A stretch of 64,000 nucleotides of DNA from positions 1-64,000 of the forward strand of contig SBGP01000042.1 in assembly GCA_006226595.1 (NCBI GenBank), written 5' to 3'. Within the stretch, counting starts at the first letter, position 1; each line of letters starts with the position of its first letter. The translations under genes were made by a program, and so were the position numbers. The DNA comes from Deltaproteobacteria bacterium. Lineage in GTDB: Bacteria > Myxococcota_A > UBA796 > GCA-2862545. The notes under the pieces are model-generated. The model was not told the origin of the DNA. It searched no databases and saw only the letters and a list, made by a program, of their open reading frames with translations. Shown one piece after another: positions 54,428 through 62,304 of the stretch.

Positions 54428-54967
54428 ATGCTGCTCTTCGTCGCCCTCGCGTTCGCGCACCCCCCGGTCGCGGTGGAGAAGGTGGGCTCGTGCCCCAGCG
54501 GCTACTCGACCTCTGGAGATGCCTGCGTTCCCGGCTCTTCCGCGCGCTACGCGGTGGCCAAGGTCGGCTCCTGCCCGAGCGGCTACAGCACCAGCGGTGC
54601 CTACTGCCTCGCGGGGGCCGACGACACGCCCCATGCCATGGCGAAGACCGGCAGCTGCCCGAGCGGCTACAGCACGAGTGGCGCGTATTGCCTCGCCTCC
54701 CGGGCCGCCTCGGGAGGTCGGGTGCCGCCGACGGCGCTCGAGAAGGTGGGCTCGTGTCCCAGCGGGTACAGCACGAGCGGCGCGTACTGCAACCCCGGCT
54801 CGTCGGCGCGCTATGCCGTGGTCAAGGTGGGCTCGTGCCCGAGCGGGTACAGCACGAGCGGCGCCTACTGCCTGGCGTCGAGTGATGCGTCCGGACATGC
54901 GATGCCTCGGAGCGGCAGCTGTCCCAGCGGGTACAGCACGAGCGGCGCCTACTGCCTCTCTCGCTGA
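54428..54967 (+). CDS. Secreted six-repeat CPSGYSTSG protein
   Basis: A protein of 179 residues. A short signal peptide (MLLFVALAFAHPP) is followed by six repeats of 27-33 residues, each with the invariant core GSCPSGYSTSG followed by AYC or DAC, so every unit contributes exactly two Cys (12 in all). Linkers show a three-unit super-repeat: units 1 and 4 end PGSSARYAV, units 2 and 5 end in HAM. The spacing suggests one disulfide per unit. Isolated copies of this motif occur in secreted proteins elsewhere; a protein made of nothing else is unusual. Function unknown; a surface or matrix role is a guess. Confidence 0.85.
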   Translation: MLLFVALAFAHPPVAVEKVGSCPSGYSTSGDACVPGSSARYAVAKVGSCPSGYSTSGAYCLAGADDTPHAMAKTGSCPSGYSTSGAYCLASRAASGGRVPPTALEKVGSCPSGYSTSGAYCNPGSSARYAVVKVGSCPSGYSTSGAYCLASSDASGHAMPRSGSCPSGYSTSGAYCLSR

Positions 54968-54988
54968 CCGAAGCGCGGTCGCGCCGGT

Positions 54989-55003
54989 GCTTACGGTGTA
55001 AGC
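54989..55003. repeat. Palindrome GCTTACGGTGTAAGC
   Basis: Perfect 6-base arms GCTTAC and GTAAGC around GGT, in the 57-base gap between the repeat protein and the convergent hydratase gene. Fourteen bases (CTTACGGTGTAAGC) recur at 62971-62984 inside the serine hydrolase gene. Confidence 0.5.
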
Positions 55004-55024
55004 AAGGGGCGCTCCACCGGAGAA

Positions 55025-55789
55025 CTAGGTGAAGCGCAGGTCGAGCTCGCCGATGCCGCTGATGGCCACGTGCATATGGTCGCCAGCGACCACCGGCTCC
55101 AGCGGGACGAGTGAGCCGGAGAGCACGACGTCCCCCGCCTTCAGCGCGATACCCCGGGCTCCGAAGGTGTTCGCGAGCCAGGCGACGCAGATCAGCGGTG
55201 AGCCGAGTGCCGCCCGTCCGTAGCCTTCCGAGAGGCGCGCTCCGTTCTTGTGAACGACCATGTGGCAGCCCTCGAAGTCGACCTCCGCGGGATCGACGCC
55301 CTCGCCGATGGCGAACAAGCCGCTGCTCGCGTTGTCGGCCACGGTGTCCTCGATGCCGATCTTCCAGTCCGCGATGCGAGAGTCCACCACCTCGAAGCAC
55401 GCGTGTACGGACTTCGTGGCCGCCAGCACGTCTTCGGGGGTGATGCCGGGGCCCACCAGGTCCCGCGCCAGCGTGAACGCGATCTCGCCTTCCGCGCGGG
55501 GCTGGATGAGGAGCTTGCTCACCGGCATCTCGCCGTGGAACACCATGGCGTCGGTGAGGGTGCCGAAGTCGGGCTGATGCACCCCGAGCATGTCCTGGAC
55601 GGCTCGGCTGGTGACGCCGATCTTGCGACCGATGATGCGCTCGCCATCGGCCAACCGTCGCTGGAGCATGGCATCGCTGATCGCGTAGGCCATGTCGATG
55701 TCGAGACCGTCGACGCGGCCCTTGAGGGGGGCCACGACCCGCCGCTCGCGAAGGGCCCGGAACAGCTCCTCTCCGTAGCGCTCAACCAT
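55025..55789 (-). CDS. 2-keto-4-pentenoate hydratase
   Basis: A protein of 254 residues of the MhpD/XylJ/HsaE type. It adds water to 2-hydroxypenta-2,4-dienoate or a longer dienoate, giving 4-hydroxy-2-ketoacids for aldol cleavage in the lower meta-cleavage pathway. GRKIGVTS, VHACFEVVDSRI (with the Glu that binds metal), and GSLVPLEPVVAGD are diagnostic. It overlaps the hydrolase gene by 8 bases, so the two enzymes act in consecutive or nearby steps. The aldolase and dehydrogenase that would finish the pathway are not in the window. Confidence 0.92.
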   Translation of the reverse strand: MVERYGEELFRALRERRVVAPLKGRVDGLDIDMAYAISDAMLQRRLADGERIIGRKIGVTSRAVQDMLGVHQPDFGTLTDAMVFHGEMPVSKLLIQPRAEGEIAFTLARDLVGPGITPEDVLAATKSVHACFEVVDSRIADWKIGIEDTVADNASSGLFAIGEGVDPAEVDFEGCHMVVHKNGARLSEGYGRAALGSPLICVAWLANTFGARGIALKAGDVVLSGSLVPLEPVVAGDHMHVAISGIGELDLRFT

Positions 55790-56603
55790 GGTTCAGGAAG
55801 TCCGCGACGAGACGGTCGAAGACGGCTGCGCGCTCGACCATCACCCAGTGCCCGCACTTGTTGAACAGGGTGACGCGGCAGTCGGGGATGCGCGTGGCGA
55901 GCTTCTCGGCGCCGCTCGGCGGGCAGAACACGTCGTCCATGCCCCACAGCCCCAGGGTCGGACAGCCGATCTCGTGGAGACGGTCTTCCTGGTTGTCGAC
56001 CTGCATGGTGCGGAAGACGTGGATCGGCTGGGTGAGCGCGATCTCCGTGCGGCGCTCGATCACGCCCTCGGGGACTTCGCTGCTGTCGTAGACCTGCTTG
56101 GTGAACACCTTTCGCATGCCCTCGACGGTGATGCCCTCGGGACCGTAGATGCAGCGCACCATCGAGCGGATGCCCTTGCACTCCATGTAGGTCTCGCGGG
56201 TCTCGAGGCCGCCAGGCGCCATGAGCACCAGCTTGGAGACGCGCTCGGGGTGATCGAGGGCGATGCGAATGGCCTGCGCACCTCCCTGGGAGTTGCCGAC
56301 CACGGCGTAGGTCTCGTGTCCCAGGCTGGCCATCACATCGGCGGCACAGGAGGCCATGAAACCCAGGCCGTACGGCACGTCCGTCGGCTTGTCCGACAGT
56401 CCGTAGCCGATGGAGTCGACGAGGATGCTCTCGTAGCCGTGCGCCGCCAGCGCCTCGGCGTTGGCCCGAAAGTTCGACCACCCGCTCGCACCGGGCCCGC
56501 TTCCGTGGAGCCAGAGAACGGGCTGGCCCTCGCCGATCGAGTGGAAGTGCATGCGGTGGCCGTCGCGCGTATGGGCGTACTGGCCCTCGGGGAGTGCAGT
56601 CAT
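55782..56603 (-). CDS. Alpha/beta hydrolase of the meta-cleavage-product type
   Basis: A protein of 273 residues from ATG 56603, with GGAGG upstream. The oxyanion region HGSGPGASGW (33-42), the nucleophile elbow GNSQGG with Ser105, and later Asp (GMDDVFCP) and His (CGHWVMVE) are those of BphD/MhpC/HsaD carbon-carbon hydrolases, which cleave vinylogous diketones after extradiol ring opening. Coupled to the hydratase gene. A 14-base palindrome (56624-56637) lies 20 bases upstream, the same as two sites at the TetR gene, so this operon is probably repressed by that regulator. The extradiol dioxygenase is not in the window. Confidence 0.9.
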   Translation of the reverse strand: MTALPEGQYAHTRDGHRMHFHSIGEGQPVLWLHGSGPGASGWSNFRANAEALAAHGYESILVDSIGYGLSDKPTDVPYGLGFMASCAADVMASLGHETYAVVGNSQGGAQAIRIALDHPERVSKLVLMAPGGLETRETYMECKGIRSMVRCIYGPEGITVEGMRKVFTKQVYDSSEVPEGVIERRTEIALTQPIHVFRTMQVDNQEDRLHEIGCPTLGLWGMDDVFCPPSGAEKLATRIPDCRVTLFNKCGHWVMVERAAVFDRLVADFLNHG

Positions 56604-56623
56604 CAGACCTCCGGGGCGCGAAG

Positions 56624-56637
56624 TAGAACATGTTCTA
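56624..56637. promoter_or_regulatory. TetR operator TAGAACATGTTCTA
   Basis: A perfect 14-base palindrome that fits the mycobacterial KstR pattern TnnAACnnGTTnnA, 20 bases before the hydrolase start. Identical to the site at 58092. Confidence 0.8.
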
Positions 56638-56776
56638 GTTCGCGGTGCCACCGCAAGCGTGCGCGTGTGCGGTGGGCGCCCACCTGGGCGCTCATCGAGC
56701 CCACATGGGCGGTCGAGGGCGCTCGTCGGGCGGTTGCGAACGACCGGAAGTGGCTGTTTCTGCGGCGTGCCGCGTG

Positions 56777-56793
56777 TGGCACGCGGGTTGCTT
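56777..56793 (+). promoter_or_regulatory. Sigma54 promoter TGGCACGCGGGTTGCTT
   Basis: An exact match to the sigma54 consensus (-24 TGGCAC, five bases, -12 TTGCT). It would start transcription about 56803, leaving a 140-base leader for the gene at 56941. Just upstream and overlapping, GCGTGCC (56766-56772) and GGCACGC (56779-56785) form an inverted repeat. Confidence 0.65.
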
Positions 56794-56940
56794 ACGGCGT
56801 CGACGAACCGTCGTGGCGGCGCCTTGCCGTCTCGGGGCGAACGCCCCCATCCCCGTTTTCTCTCGTGCCCGAGCGCTGCCTGGCAGGCGCCTCGAGCCAG
56901 GTCACTCGCGCAGGCCGCGCGTCACCCATGGAGTCTCATC

Positions 56941-57954
56941 ATGTCCCTCTGGTCCCGCTTGTCCGTCGTCTTCGCTCTCGTCGCCCTGCCCCTCGTCGCC
57001 CCCGCTGGGGAGATCCAGGGCTACGTCGTCCTCGAAGGGGAGTCCTCCCACGAGGGAGTCGCCGTCACCCTCGACGGTGGTTTGACCACGTTCACGGACG
57101 AGTCCGGCTTCTTCCTGTTCGAGGACGTGCCGAACGGCGGGGCCTACCTGCTTCGCGCCAATGTCCGGAGCTTCGAGCCTCGCATCCTCGGACCCGTAAT
57201 CGTGGACGCCAACGGCGTCAGCAGCGACCTCTTCGAGATGCTTCCCAGGGTGACCGGCGCCGTCGAAGGGATCGTCAAGCTCGAGGGCCTCTCCGACCAC
57301 TCGGGCATGTCCGTCGCGCTTGTCGGCACTCCGTTCACCGCCGTCACGGACTCCCAGGGTTCCTTCTGGATCGACCACGTCCCATCCGGTCAGTACCGGC
57401 TGGCGATCACGCCTCCGAGTGGCTTCTTGCCGACCTCGGTGTCCGACGTCTCGGTGATCGGTGCCGAAGTCCAGACCGTGCCGGTCGTGGACATCTCGAA
57501 GGAGCCTGTCGATCTGTCGTCCGAGGTCGCCGGCCTGCAGAGCGAGGTGATCCGGCTCGACGGATTCACCAGGCTCAACGACGCACGTCTGGACAAGGTC
57601 GAGCCCGTGGTGGATGCGCATCAGGAGCGCCTCTCCGACGTGGTCGTGGAGCTCGGCGGACACGCCGGACGACTCGACGCGCTCGAGGCCACGACCGCCC
57701 AGCTCGGCGGCGACCTGCGCGCGACCCGGAAGCAGCTCCTCGGCACCACGTCGACGGCCACCGCCAACGCCGCGGACATCGCCTCGCTCGAGCGTCAGGT
57801 CACTGCGCTCACCGTGCGAATGGACGCCGCCGAGGCCGATCGCGAGGCCCTGCACGCCGAGGTCTCGGCGCTCGACGACACCCTGCAGGCCCTGATCGAG
57901 GTGCTCGCGGCCAGCGGGCCGTTCCAGCGCGCGCTCGAGGACGCGGGTCTCTAG
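56941..57954 (+). CDS. Secreted protein with carboxypeptidase-regulatory-like repeats and coiled coil
   Basis: A protein of 337 residues from ATG 56941 with GGAG upstream. A signal peptide (MSLWSRLSVVFALVALPLVAPAG) is followed by two CarboxypepD_reg-like beta-sandwiches (EIQGYVVLEGESSHEGVAVTL...FFLFEDVPNGGAYLLRANV; VEGIVKLEGLSDHSGMSVALVG...SFWIDHVPSGQYRLAI). A long coiled coil (residues about 185-330: SSEVAGLQSEVIRLDGFTRLNDARLDKVEP ... ALHAEVSALDDTLQALIEVL) completes it. I infer an elongated oligomeric envelope protein. Its likely promoter is the sigma54 site at 56777. It sits between the two arms of the catabolic locus but has no catabolic features. Confidence 0.8.
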   Translation: MSLWSRLSVVFALVALPLVAPAGEIQGYVVLEGESSHEGVAVTLDGGLTTFTDESGFFLFEDVPNGGAYLLRANVRSFEPRILGPVIVDANGVSSDLFEMLPRVTGAVEGIVKLEGLSDHSGMSVALVGTPFTAVTDSQGSFWIDHVPSGQYRLAITPPSGFLPTSVSDVSVIGAEVQTVPVVDISKEPVDLSSEVAGLQSEVIRLDGFTRLNDARLDKVEPVVDAHQERLSDVVVELGGHAGRLDALEATTAQLGGDLRATRKQLLGTTSTATANAADIASLERQVTALTVRMDAAEADREALHAEVSALDDTLQALIEVLAASGPFQRALEDAGL

Positions 57955-58072
57955 TCTCGCCGACGGGCGACACCATGACCACGGGGACAGGTGGCGACCC
58001 GCTCTGGGCTTCGCCGCCGCCCTTGACGACCTGGCAGAGAACGTGTGAAGCTAGTGTTCAAGCGGGTTGGTG

Positions 58073-58078
58073 TAGGCT
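58073..58078 (+). promoter_or_regulatory. -10-like hexamer TAGGCT
   Basis: GTAGGCT lies 13 bases before operator 58092, so a bound regulator would block transcription just after initiation. Confidence 0.4.
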
Positions 58079-58091
58079 CGCGCGCCAAAAC

Positions 58092-58105
58092 TAGAACATG
58101 TTCTA
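58092..58105. promoter_or_regulatory. TetR operator TAGAACATGTTCTA
   Basis: A perfect copy of the palindrome at 56624, placed just downstream of the -10-like TAGGCT and upstream of the TetR coding region. Confidence 0.8.
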
Positions 58106-58125
58106 TTTCTGGTTGGCGCGAAGAA

Positions 58126-58139
58126 TGAAACATGTTCTA
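58126..58139. promoter_or_regulatory. Degenerate TetR operator TGAAACATGTTCTA
   Basis: Matches the palindrome at 12 of 14 positions; 34 bases (about three helical turns) from operator 58092. Confidence 0.6.
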
Positions 58140-58148
58140 CTACGCCGC

Positions 58149-58727
58149 ATGGAAGAACTCGACGAACGTAGTGACCGCATCATCCGTGTCGCCATGGAGC
58201 TCGCAGAGCGCGATGGCTTCGAGGCGGTGCGACTCCGCGACCTGGCCGCCAAGGCGGACGTGGCCCTCGGTACGGTGTACCGGCGCTTCTCGTGTAAGGA
58301 GGACATCCTCGCCGCGGCGCTGGCCCAGCAGGTGCAGCTCCTCAAGCAGGGGATCGAGAGCCATCCCTTCGAGGGCGGCTCCCGCGAAGAGCGGCTCACG
58401 GTGTTCTTCACCAATGTCACCCGCATCCTCGCCGACCAGCCCAAGCTGACGGCGGCCATGTTGCGGACCGTGGCCAGCGGTGTGCCCGACCTCGCCGAGA
58501 GGGTGCTTCGCTATCAGGACACGATGGTCGAGATCATCGTCATCGTCATGCGCGGAGATGCCGCCAAGGGCCCCGCCGCCGACGATGAGGTGTTCCTCGC
58601 GAAGATGCTTCAGAACATCTGGTTCGCAGCACTGGTGGGCTGGACCGGCGGACTCTTCGATGCCGAAGAGGTCATTCGCCAGGTCGTGTCCGGCATGAAG
58701 GTGCTCATCAAAGGCATGGAGGACTGA
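58149..58727 (+). CDS. TetR regulator of the catabolic locus (KstR-like operators)
   Basis: A protein of 192 residues from ATG 58149; ATGs at 58125 and 58098 lie within or next to the operators and are less likely starts. The helix-turn-helix is IIRVAMELAERDGFEAVRLRDLAAKADVALGTVYRRFSCKEDILAAAL. The C-terminal domain (LTAAMLRTVASGVPDLAERVL...LAKMLQNIWFAALVGWTGGLFDAEEVIRQVVSGM) resembles acyl-CoA- or hydrocarbon-responsive TetR proteins such as KstR. It shares a base with the Rieske gene start (TGATG) and heads the rightward operon. Confidence 0.88.
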   Translation: MEELDERSDRIIRVAMELAERDGFEAVRLRDLAAKADVALGTVYRRFSCKEDILAAALAQQVQLLKQGIESHPFEGGSREERLTVFFTNVTRILADQPKLTAAMLRTVASGVPDLAERVLRYQDTMVEIIVIVMRGDAAKGPAADDEVFLAKMLQNIWFAALVGWTGGLFDAEEVIRQVVSGMKVLIKGMED

Positions 58728-59692
58728 TGGGGCGCTTCCCGTTCCCGATTCCCACTGGCTGGTTCGCCGTCGCATTCTCGTCCGAGCTCGAGCCCGGCGA
58801 CGTGAAGCCCGTCAAGTACTTCGGCAAGGACCTGGTGCTGTTCCGCACCAGCGATGGCGAGGCGCACCTGCTCGATGCGTTCTGCCCGCACCTCGGCGCG
58901 CACCTGGGCCACGGCGGCTTCCTTCGCGAGGACCGCCTCGTGTGTCCGTTCCATGCCTGGGAGTTCGACGGCAAGGGCAAGTGCAAGCACGTGCCCTACG
59001 CGAACAAGATGCCGAAGAAGGCGGACGTTCCCGGCTGGCTGATCCACGAGAAGAACGGGATGATCCTCGCGTGGCACGACCTCGCCGGTCGCGAACCCTT
59101 CTTCGAGGTGCCCGATGTGCCGGAGTTCGCCGACGAGGGCTGGACCGACATCCGCACCAAGCAGTGGACCATCAAGTCCTGCAACCAGGAGATGGCCGAG
59201 AACCAGGTCGACACCGCGCACTTCCAGTACCTGCACGGCTCCACCAAGATGCCGGAGGCTACGGTCGAGCGCCGCGGACCGCACCTGATCACCAAGTCGG
59301 GTACTGGCATGTCGACGCCCGCGGGTCCGGTCGACGGCACCCTCGAGGTCAACGCGTGGGGCTTCGGCTTCACGACCACCCGGTTCAACGGCATCGTCGA
59401 GACCCTGCTCATGAGCAGTGCGTCGCCCATCGACGAGGACCACGTCGAGCTTCGCTTCGCGTTCATGGTCCGCAAGATCGGCAAGGGCATCACTGGCGGC
59501 GTCGGCAAGGCGTTCATGGCCGAGGTCAGCCGCCAGCTCGAGCAGGACATCCCGGTGTGGGAGAACAAGATCTACATCGACCCGCCCGTGCTGTGCGATG
59601 GCGACGGTCCCATCGGCCAGTTCAGGCTGTGGGCGCGGCAGTTCTACCCGGAGGGCTGGCGCGAAGGCTCTGACGTCGCGGCTGCGAAGTAG
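58727..59692 (+). CDS. Rieske non-haem iron oxygenase, KshA/cholesterol-desaturase-like
   Basis: A protein of 321 residues. The Rieske cluster is bound by CPH (53-55) and CPFH (73-76). The catalytic iron site N-x2-D-x2-H-x4-H is at 159-170 (NQVDTAHFQYLH), and the third ligand Asp lies in EQDIPVWENK. The segments CKHVPYANKMPKKADVPGWL and WHDLAGREPFFEVPDVPE are shared with 3-ketosteroid 9alpha-hydroxylase (KshA) and the DAF-36/Neverland cholesterol 7-desaturases. I infer a steroid or sterol-like substrate. A reductase partner (KshB type) is not in the window. It follows the TetR gene directly. Confidence 0.88.
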   Translation: MGRFPFPIPTGWFAVAFSSELEPGDVKPVKYFGKDLVLFRTSDGEAHLLDAFCPHLGAHLGHGGFLREDRLVCPFHAWEFDGKGKCKHVPYANKMPKKADVPGWLIHEKNGMILAWHDLAGREPFFEVPDVPEFADEGWTDIRTKQWTIKSCNQEMAENQVDTAHFQYLHGSTKMPEATVERRGPHLITKSGTGMSTPAGPVDGTLEVNAWGFGFTTTRFNGIVETLLMSSASPIDEDHVELRFAFMVRKIGKGITGGVGKAFMAEVSRQLEQDIPVWENKIYIDPPVLCDGDGPIGQFRLWARQFYPEGWREGSDVAAAK

Positions 59693-59695
59693 CCC

Positions 59696-61198
59696 ATGGC
59701 CTACCTTCGACCCACCGAGGGCAGCGGCGGACGCCGCGCGTACAAGGTGCTCGCTCCCGCCGACGGCGCCGAGATCGGGCAGTACGACGTGGCCAACGCC
59801 GAGGACGTCGCACGGGCCATCGCGCGTGCCCGCGAGGTGCAGCCCGGGTGGGCGAACACGCCCGTGAAGCAGCGCGCCAAGCTGATGCGCAAGGCGCTCA
59901 AGGTGCTCGTGTCGCGCCGCGAGGAGTTCGTCGAGCGGCTGACCCGCGAGACGGGTCGGCCCGAGCTCGACACGCTGATGATCGAGATGTTCGCGGGCGC
60001 GGACTGCATGAACTACTACGCCCGCCGCGCGCCCAAGCTGCTCGCCGAGCATCGCGTCGGCATGCACCTGCTGCGCATGAAGAAGGCAAAGATGGTGTAC
60101 CGCCCTCTCGGGGTGGTCGCGGTCATCTCGCCGTGGAACGGGCCGTTCATCCTCTCCGCGAACCCGACGGTCCAGGCCGTGCTCGCTGGCAATGCCGTCG
60201 TGCTCAAGCCCTCCGAGGTCACGCCGGAGGCTGGACGCATCGTCGTCGAGATCTTCGAGGCCGCGGGCTTTCCCAAGGACCTCGTCCAGGTGGTGCTCGG
60301 CGACGGCGAGACTGGCGCGGCTCTCATCGAGGGCGGCGTGGACAAGGTCACGTTCACCGGCTCGGTGCGCACCGGGCGCATCATCGGCGAGATCTGCGGG
60401 CGCAACCTCGTGCCCTGCACCCTCGAGCTCGGCGGCAAGGACCCGATGCTGGTCTTCGAGGATGCCGACATCGATCGTGCCGCGGCCGGCGCGGTGTTCG
60501 GCGGGGTGATGAACACCGGACAGTTCTGCTCGGGCATCGAGCGCATCTACGTGCACGAGTCCGTCATCGACGCGTTCACCGAGAAGGTGGTCGCCAAGGT
60601 GCGCCAGCTCGAGGCGGGCCGTGACTACGGTCCGTTCATCTTCGAGAAGCAGGCCGACATCGTCGAGGGACAGGTGAAGCAGGCCGTCGAGGCCGGTGCG
60701 ACCATCCACGTGGGCGGAGAGCGAGATGGCACGACCTTCCCGCCGACCGTGCTCACCGGCATCACCCAGTCGATGAAGCTGATGCAGGAGGAGACCTTCG
60801 GGCCGATCCTTCCGATCCAGCCGTTCGCCACGGAGGACCAGGCCGTCGCTCTCGCCAATGACTGCGAGTACGGGCTGTCCGCCAGCGTGTGGACACGGGA
60901 CAAGGCACGCGGCGAGCGCGTGGCCCGCCGACTGCAGTCCGGCTCCGCGACGATCAACGAGACCTCGATGATCTACGGCGCGCTGGAGCTTCCCTTCGGC
61001 GGCCTGAAGGCCAGCGGCCTCGGCCAGGTGAACAGCGCCGACGGACTGCTCAACTACGCCCAGGCCTTCCCCATCCTCTCGGACCGCTTCGGCAACAAGG
61101 ACGAGAGCGTGTGGTTCCCGTACACCGAGGACAAGGTGGACGGCATGCGCAAGGCGCTCAAGGCGATCTGGGGTACCCCGCTGCGATGGATCGTGTAG
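59696..61198 (+). CDS. NAD(P)-dependent aldehyde dehydrogenase
   Basis: A protein of 500 residues, starting 3 bases after the Rieske gene. It oxidises an aldehyde to the acid. Conserved residues are Asn148 (SPWNGP), Lys171 (KPSE), Glu244 (LELGGKDP) and the nucleophile Cys278 (GQFCSG). The C-terminal catalytic-fold elements (EETFGPILPIQPF, LPFGGLKASGLG) are intact. In a steroid or terpenoid pathway it could oxidise a side-chain aldehyde; the substrate is inferred only from context. Its last 13 bases overlap the next gene. Confidence 0.93.
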   Translation: MAYLRPTEGSGGRRAYKVLAPADGAEIGQYDVANAEDVARAIARAREVQPGWANTPVKQRAKLMRKALKVLVSRREEFVERLTRETGRPELDTLMIEMFAGADCMNYYARRAPKLLAEHRVGMHLLRMKKAKMVYRPLGVVAVISPWNGPFILSANPTVQAVLAGNAVVLKPSEVTPEAGRIVVEIFEAAGFPKDLVQVVLGDGETGAALIEGGVDKVTFTGSVRTGRIIGEICGRNLVPCTLELGGKDPMLVFEDADIDRAAAGAVFGGVMNTGQFCSGIERIYVHESVIDAFTEKVVAKVRQLEAGRDYGPFIFEKQADIVEGQVKQAVEAGATIHVGGERDGTTFPPTVLTGITQSMKLMQEETFGPILPIQPFATEDQAVALANDCEYGLSASVWTRDKARGERVARRLQSGSATINETSMIYGALELPFGGLKASGLGQVNSADGLLNYAQAFPILSDRFGNKDESVWFPYTEDKVDGMRKALKAIWGTPLRWIV

Positions 61199-62304
61199 CC
61201 GCCAGCACGCCGGGTCGAGCTGCCGCCGGCGCCATTGGCGTCCTGGGAGCGACAGGCTTCACGGGCCGCCGCGTCGTGGAGGCGCTCGAGCGACTGGCGC
61301 AGCCGTACGTCGTGATCGGGCGACGTCCCGATGCGCTCGCGCGGGTCGCGGGTGAGCACTGCGTCGACCAGCGCATTGCCGACGTAGGCGACCCGAGCCG
61401 CCTGGTCGCGGCCTTCGCCGGGCTCGGGGCGCTGGTGAACACCGTGGGGCCCTTCGCGCTGCACGGGGAGGCTGTCGTGCGCGCGGCGGTCGAAGCGGGC
61501 GTGCACATGACCGACGTCTCCGCCGAGCTCGCGTGGCTGGCCGAGGTCGGCGCGCTCGGCAAGGCGGCCGAGCTAGCCGGGGTGTGCGTGCTGCCGGGCA
61601 ACGGCTGCGACTTCGGCTTCGCACACCTCGCAGCGTCGCTCGCCGACGATGCCGTACAGGGAGCCGAGGCCATCCACGTGCACCAGTGGATGGTCGACTT
61701 CGTGCCCACCGGTGGCACCCTCGACAGCATCCTCCGGCAGGGGCGCCATCGACCGCTACACCTCGCGGATGGGCAGGTTCGGCGACGCCGCGGACTGGGC
61801 ATACATCGTAAGCTGATGCAGGACCTCGACGGCTATGGCGTGCCGTGGACCGGGGCCGAGCCGGTGACGCTGTCGTGGGACCTTCCGCACGTGCGCGAGG
61901 TGACCTGTGACCTCGTGCTTTCGCTGCCCGAAGCACTCGGCTTCGCAGTGGGCACACGGCTGCTGGCGCGAGCACCACAGCGCGTGCTCGACCTCGCAGG
62001 ACGTCTGGCGTCTCGCGCTCCGGAGCCCGCCGAAGACGTGCGGCGGCGCTCCCGCTTCATCGCCGTGGTCGAGGCGGTGAACGGCGAGCAGATTGCGAGG
62101 GTCCGCGTCGAAGCCCCTGATATCTACGGCATCACCGGCGACCTGGCCGCCGTGACGGCAGTGCTCCTCTCCCGAGGAGAGGCACGTGTCGCCGGTGTTC
62201 ACACGGTCGGCGCCGCCCTCGACCCGCTGGCGGTGCTGCGCCCCCTCGCATCTCGCGGCGTGGAGCTTCAGCTTCCGCCGGAGCCCCTCCGGAGGAGTGC
62301 CTGA
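61186..62304 (+). CDS. Saccharopine-dehydrogenase-like NAD(P)-binding protein with a compensated frameshift
   Basis: A protein of 372 residues as read. The N-terminal GVLGATGFTGRRVVEAL is the dinucleotide site of the saccharopine dehydrogenase-like/trans-acting enoyl reductase family, followed by LVNTVGPFALHGEAVVRAAVEAGVHMTDVSAE. Between about 61741 and 61812 the frame reads Arg/His-rich (GRHRPLHLADGQVRRRRGLG), while frame 2 reads GAIDRYTSRMGRFGDAADWA, which is protein-like. Before and after that block frame 1 is normal. Two compensating single-base changes would correct it. These proteins act as oxidoreductases on lipids or acyl chains; the role here is unknown. Overlaps its neighbours on both sides. 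Confidence 0.78.
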   Translation: MDRVAASTPGRAAAGAIGVLGATGFTGRRVVEALERLAQPYVVIGRRPDALARVAGEHCVDQRIADVGDPSRLVAAFAGLGALVNTVGPFALHGEAVVRAAVEAGVHMTDVSAELAWLAEVGALGKAAELAGVCVLPGNGCDFGFAHLAASLADDAVQGAEAIHVHQWMVDFVPTGGTLDSILRQGRHRPLHLADGQVRRRRGLGIHRKLMQDLDGYGVPWTGAEPVTLSWDLPHVREVTCDLVLSLPEALGFAVGTRLLARAPQRVLDLAGRLASRAPEPAEDVRRRSRFIAVVEAVNGEQIARVRVEAPDIYGITGDLAAVTAVLLSRGEARVAGVHTVGAALDPLAVLRPLASRGVELQLPPEPLRRSA

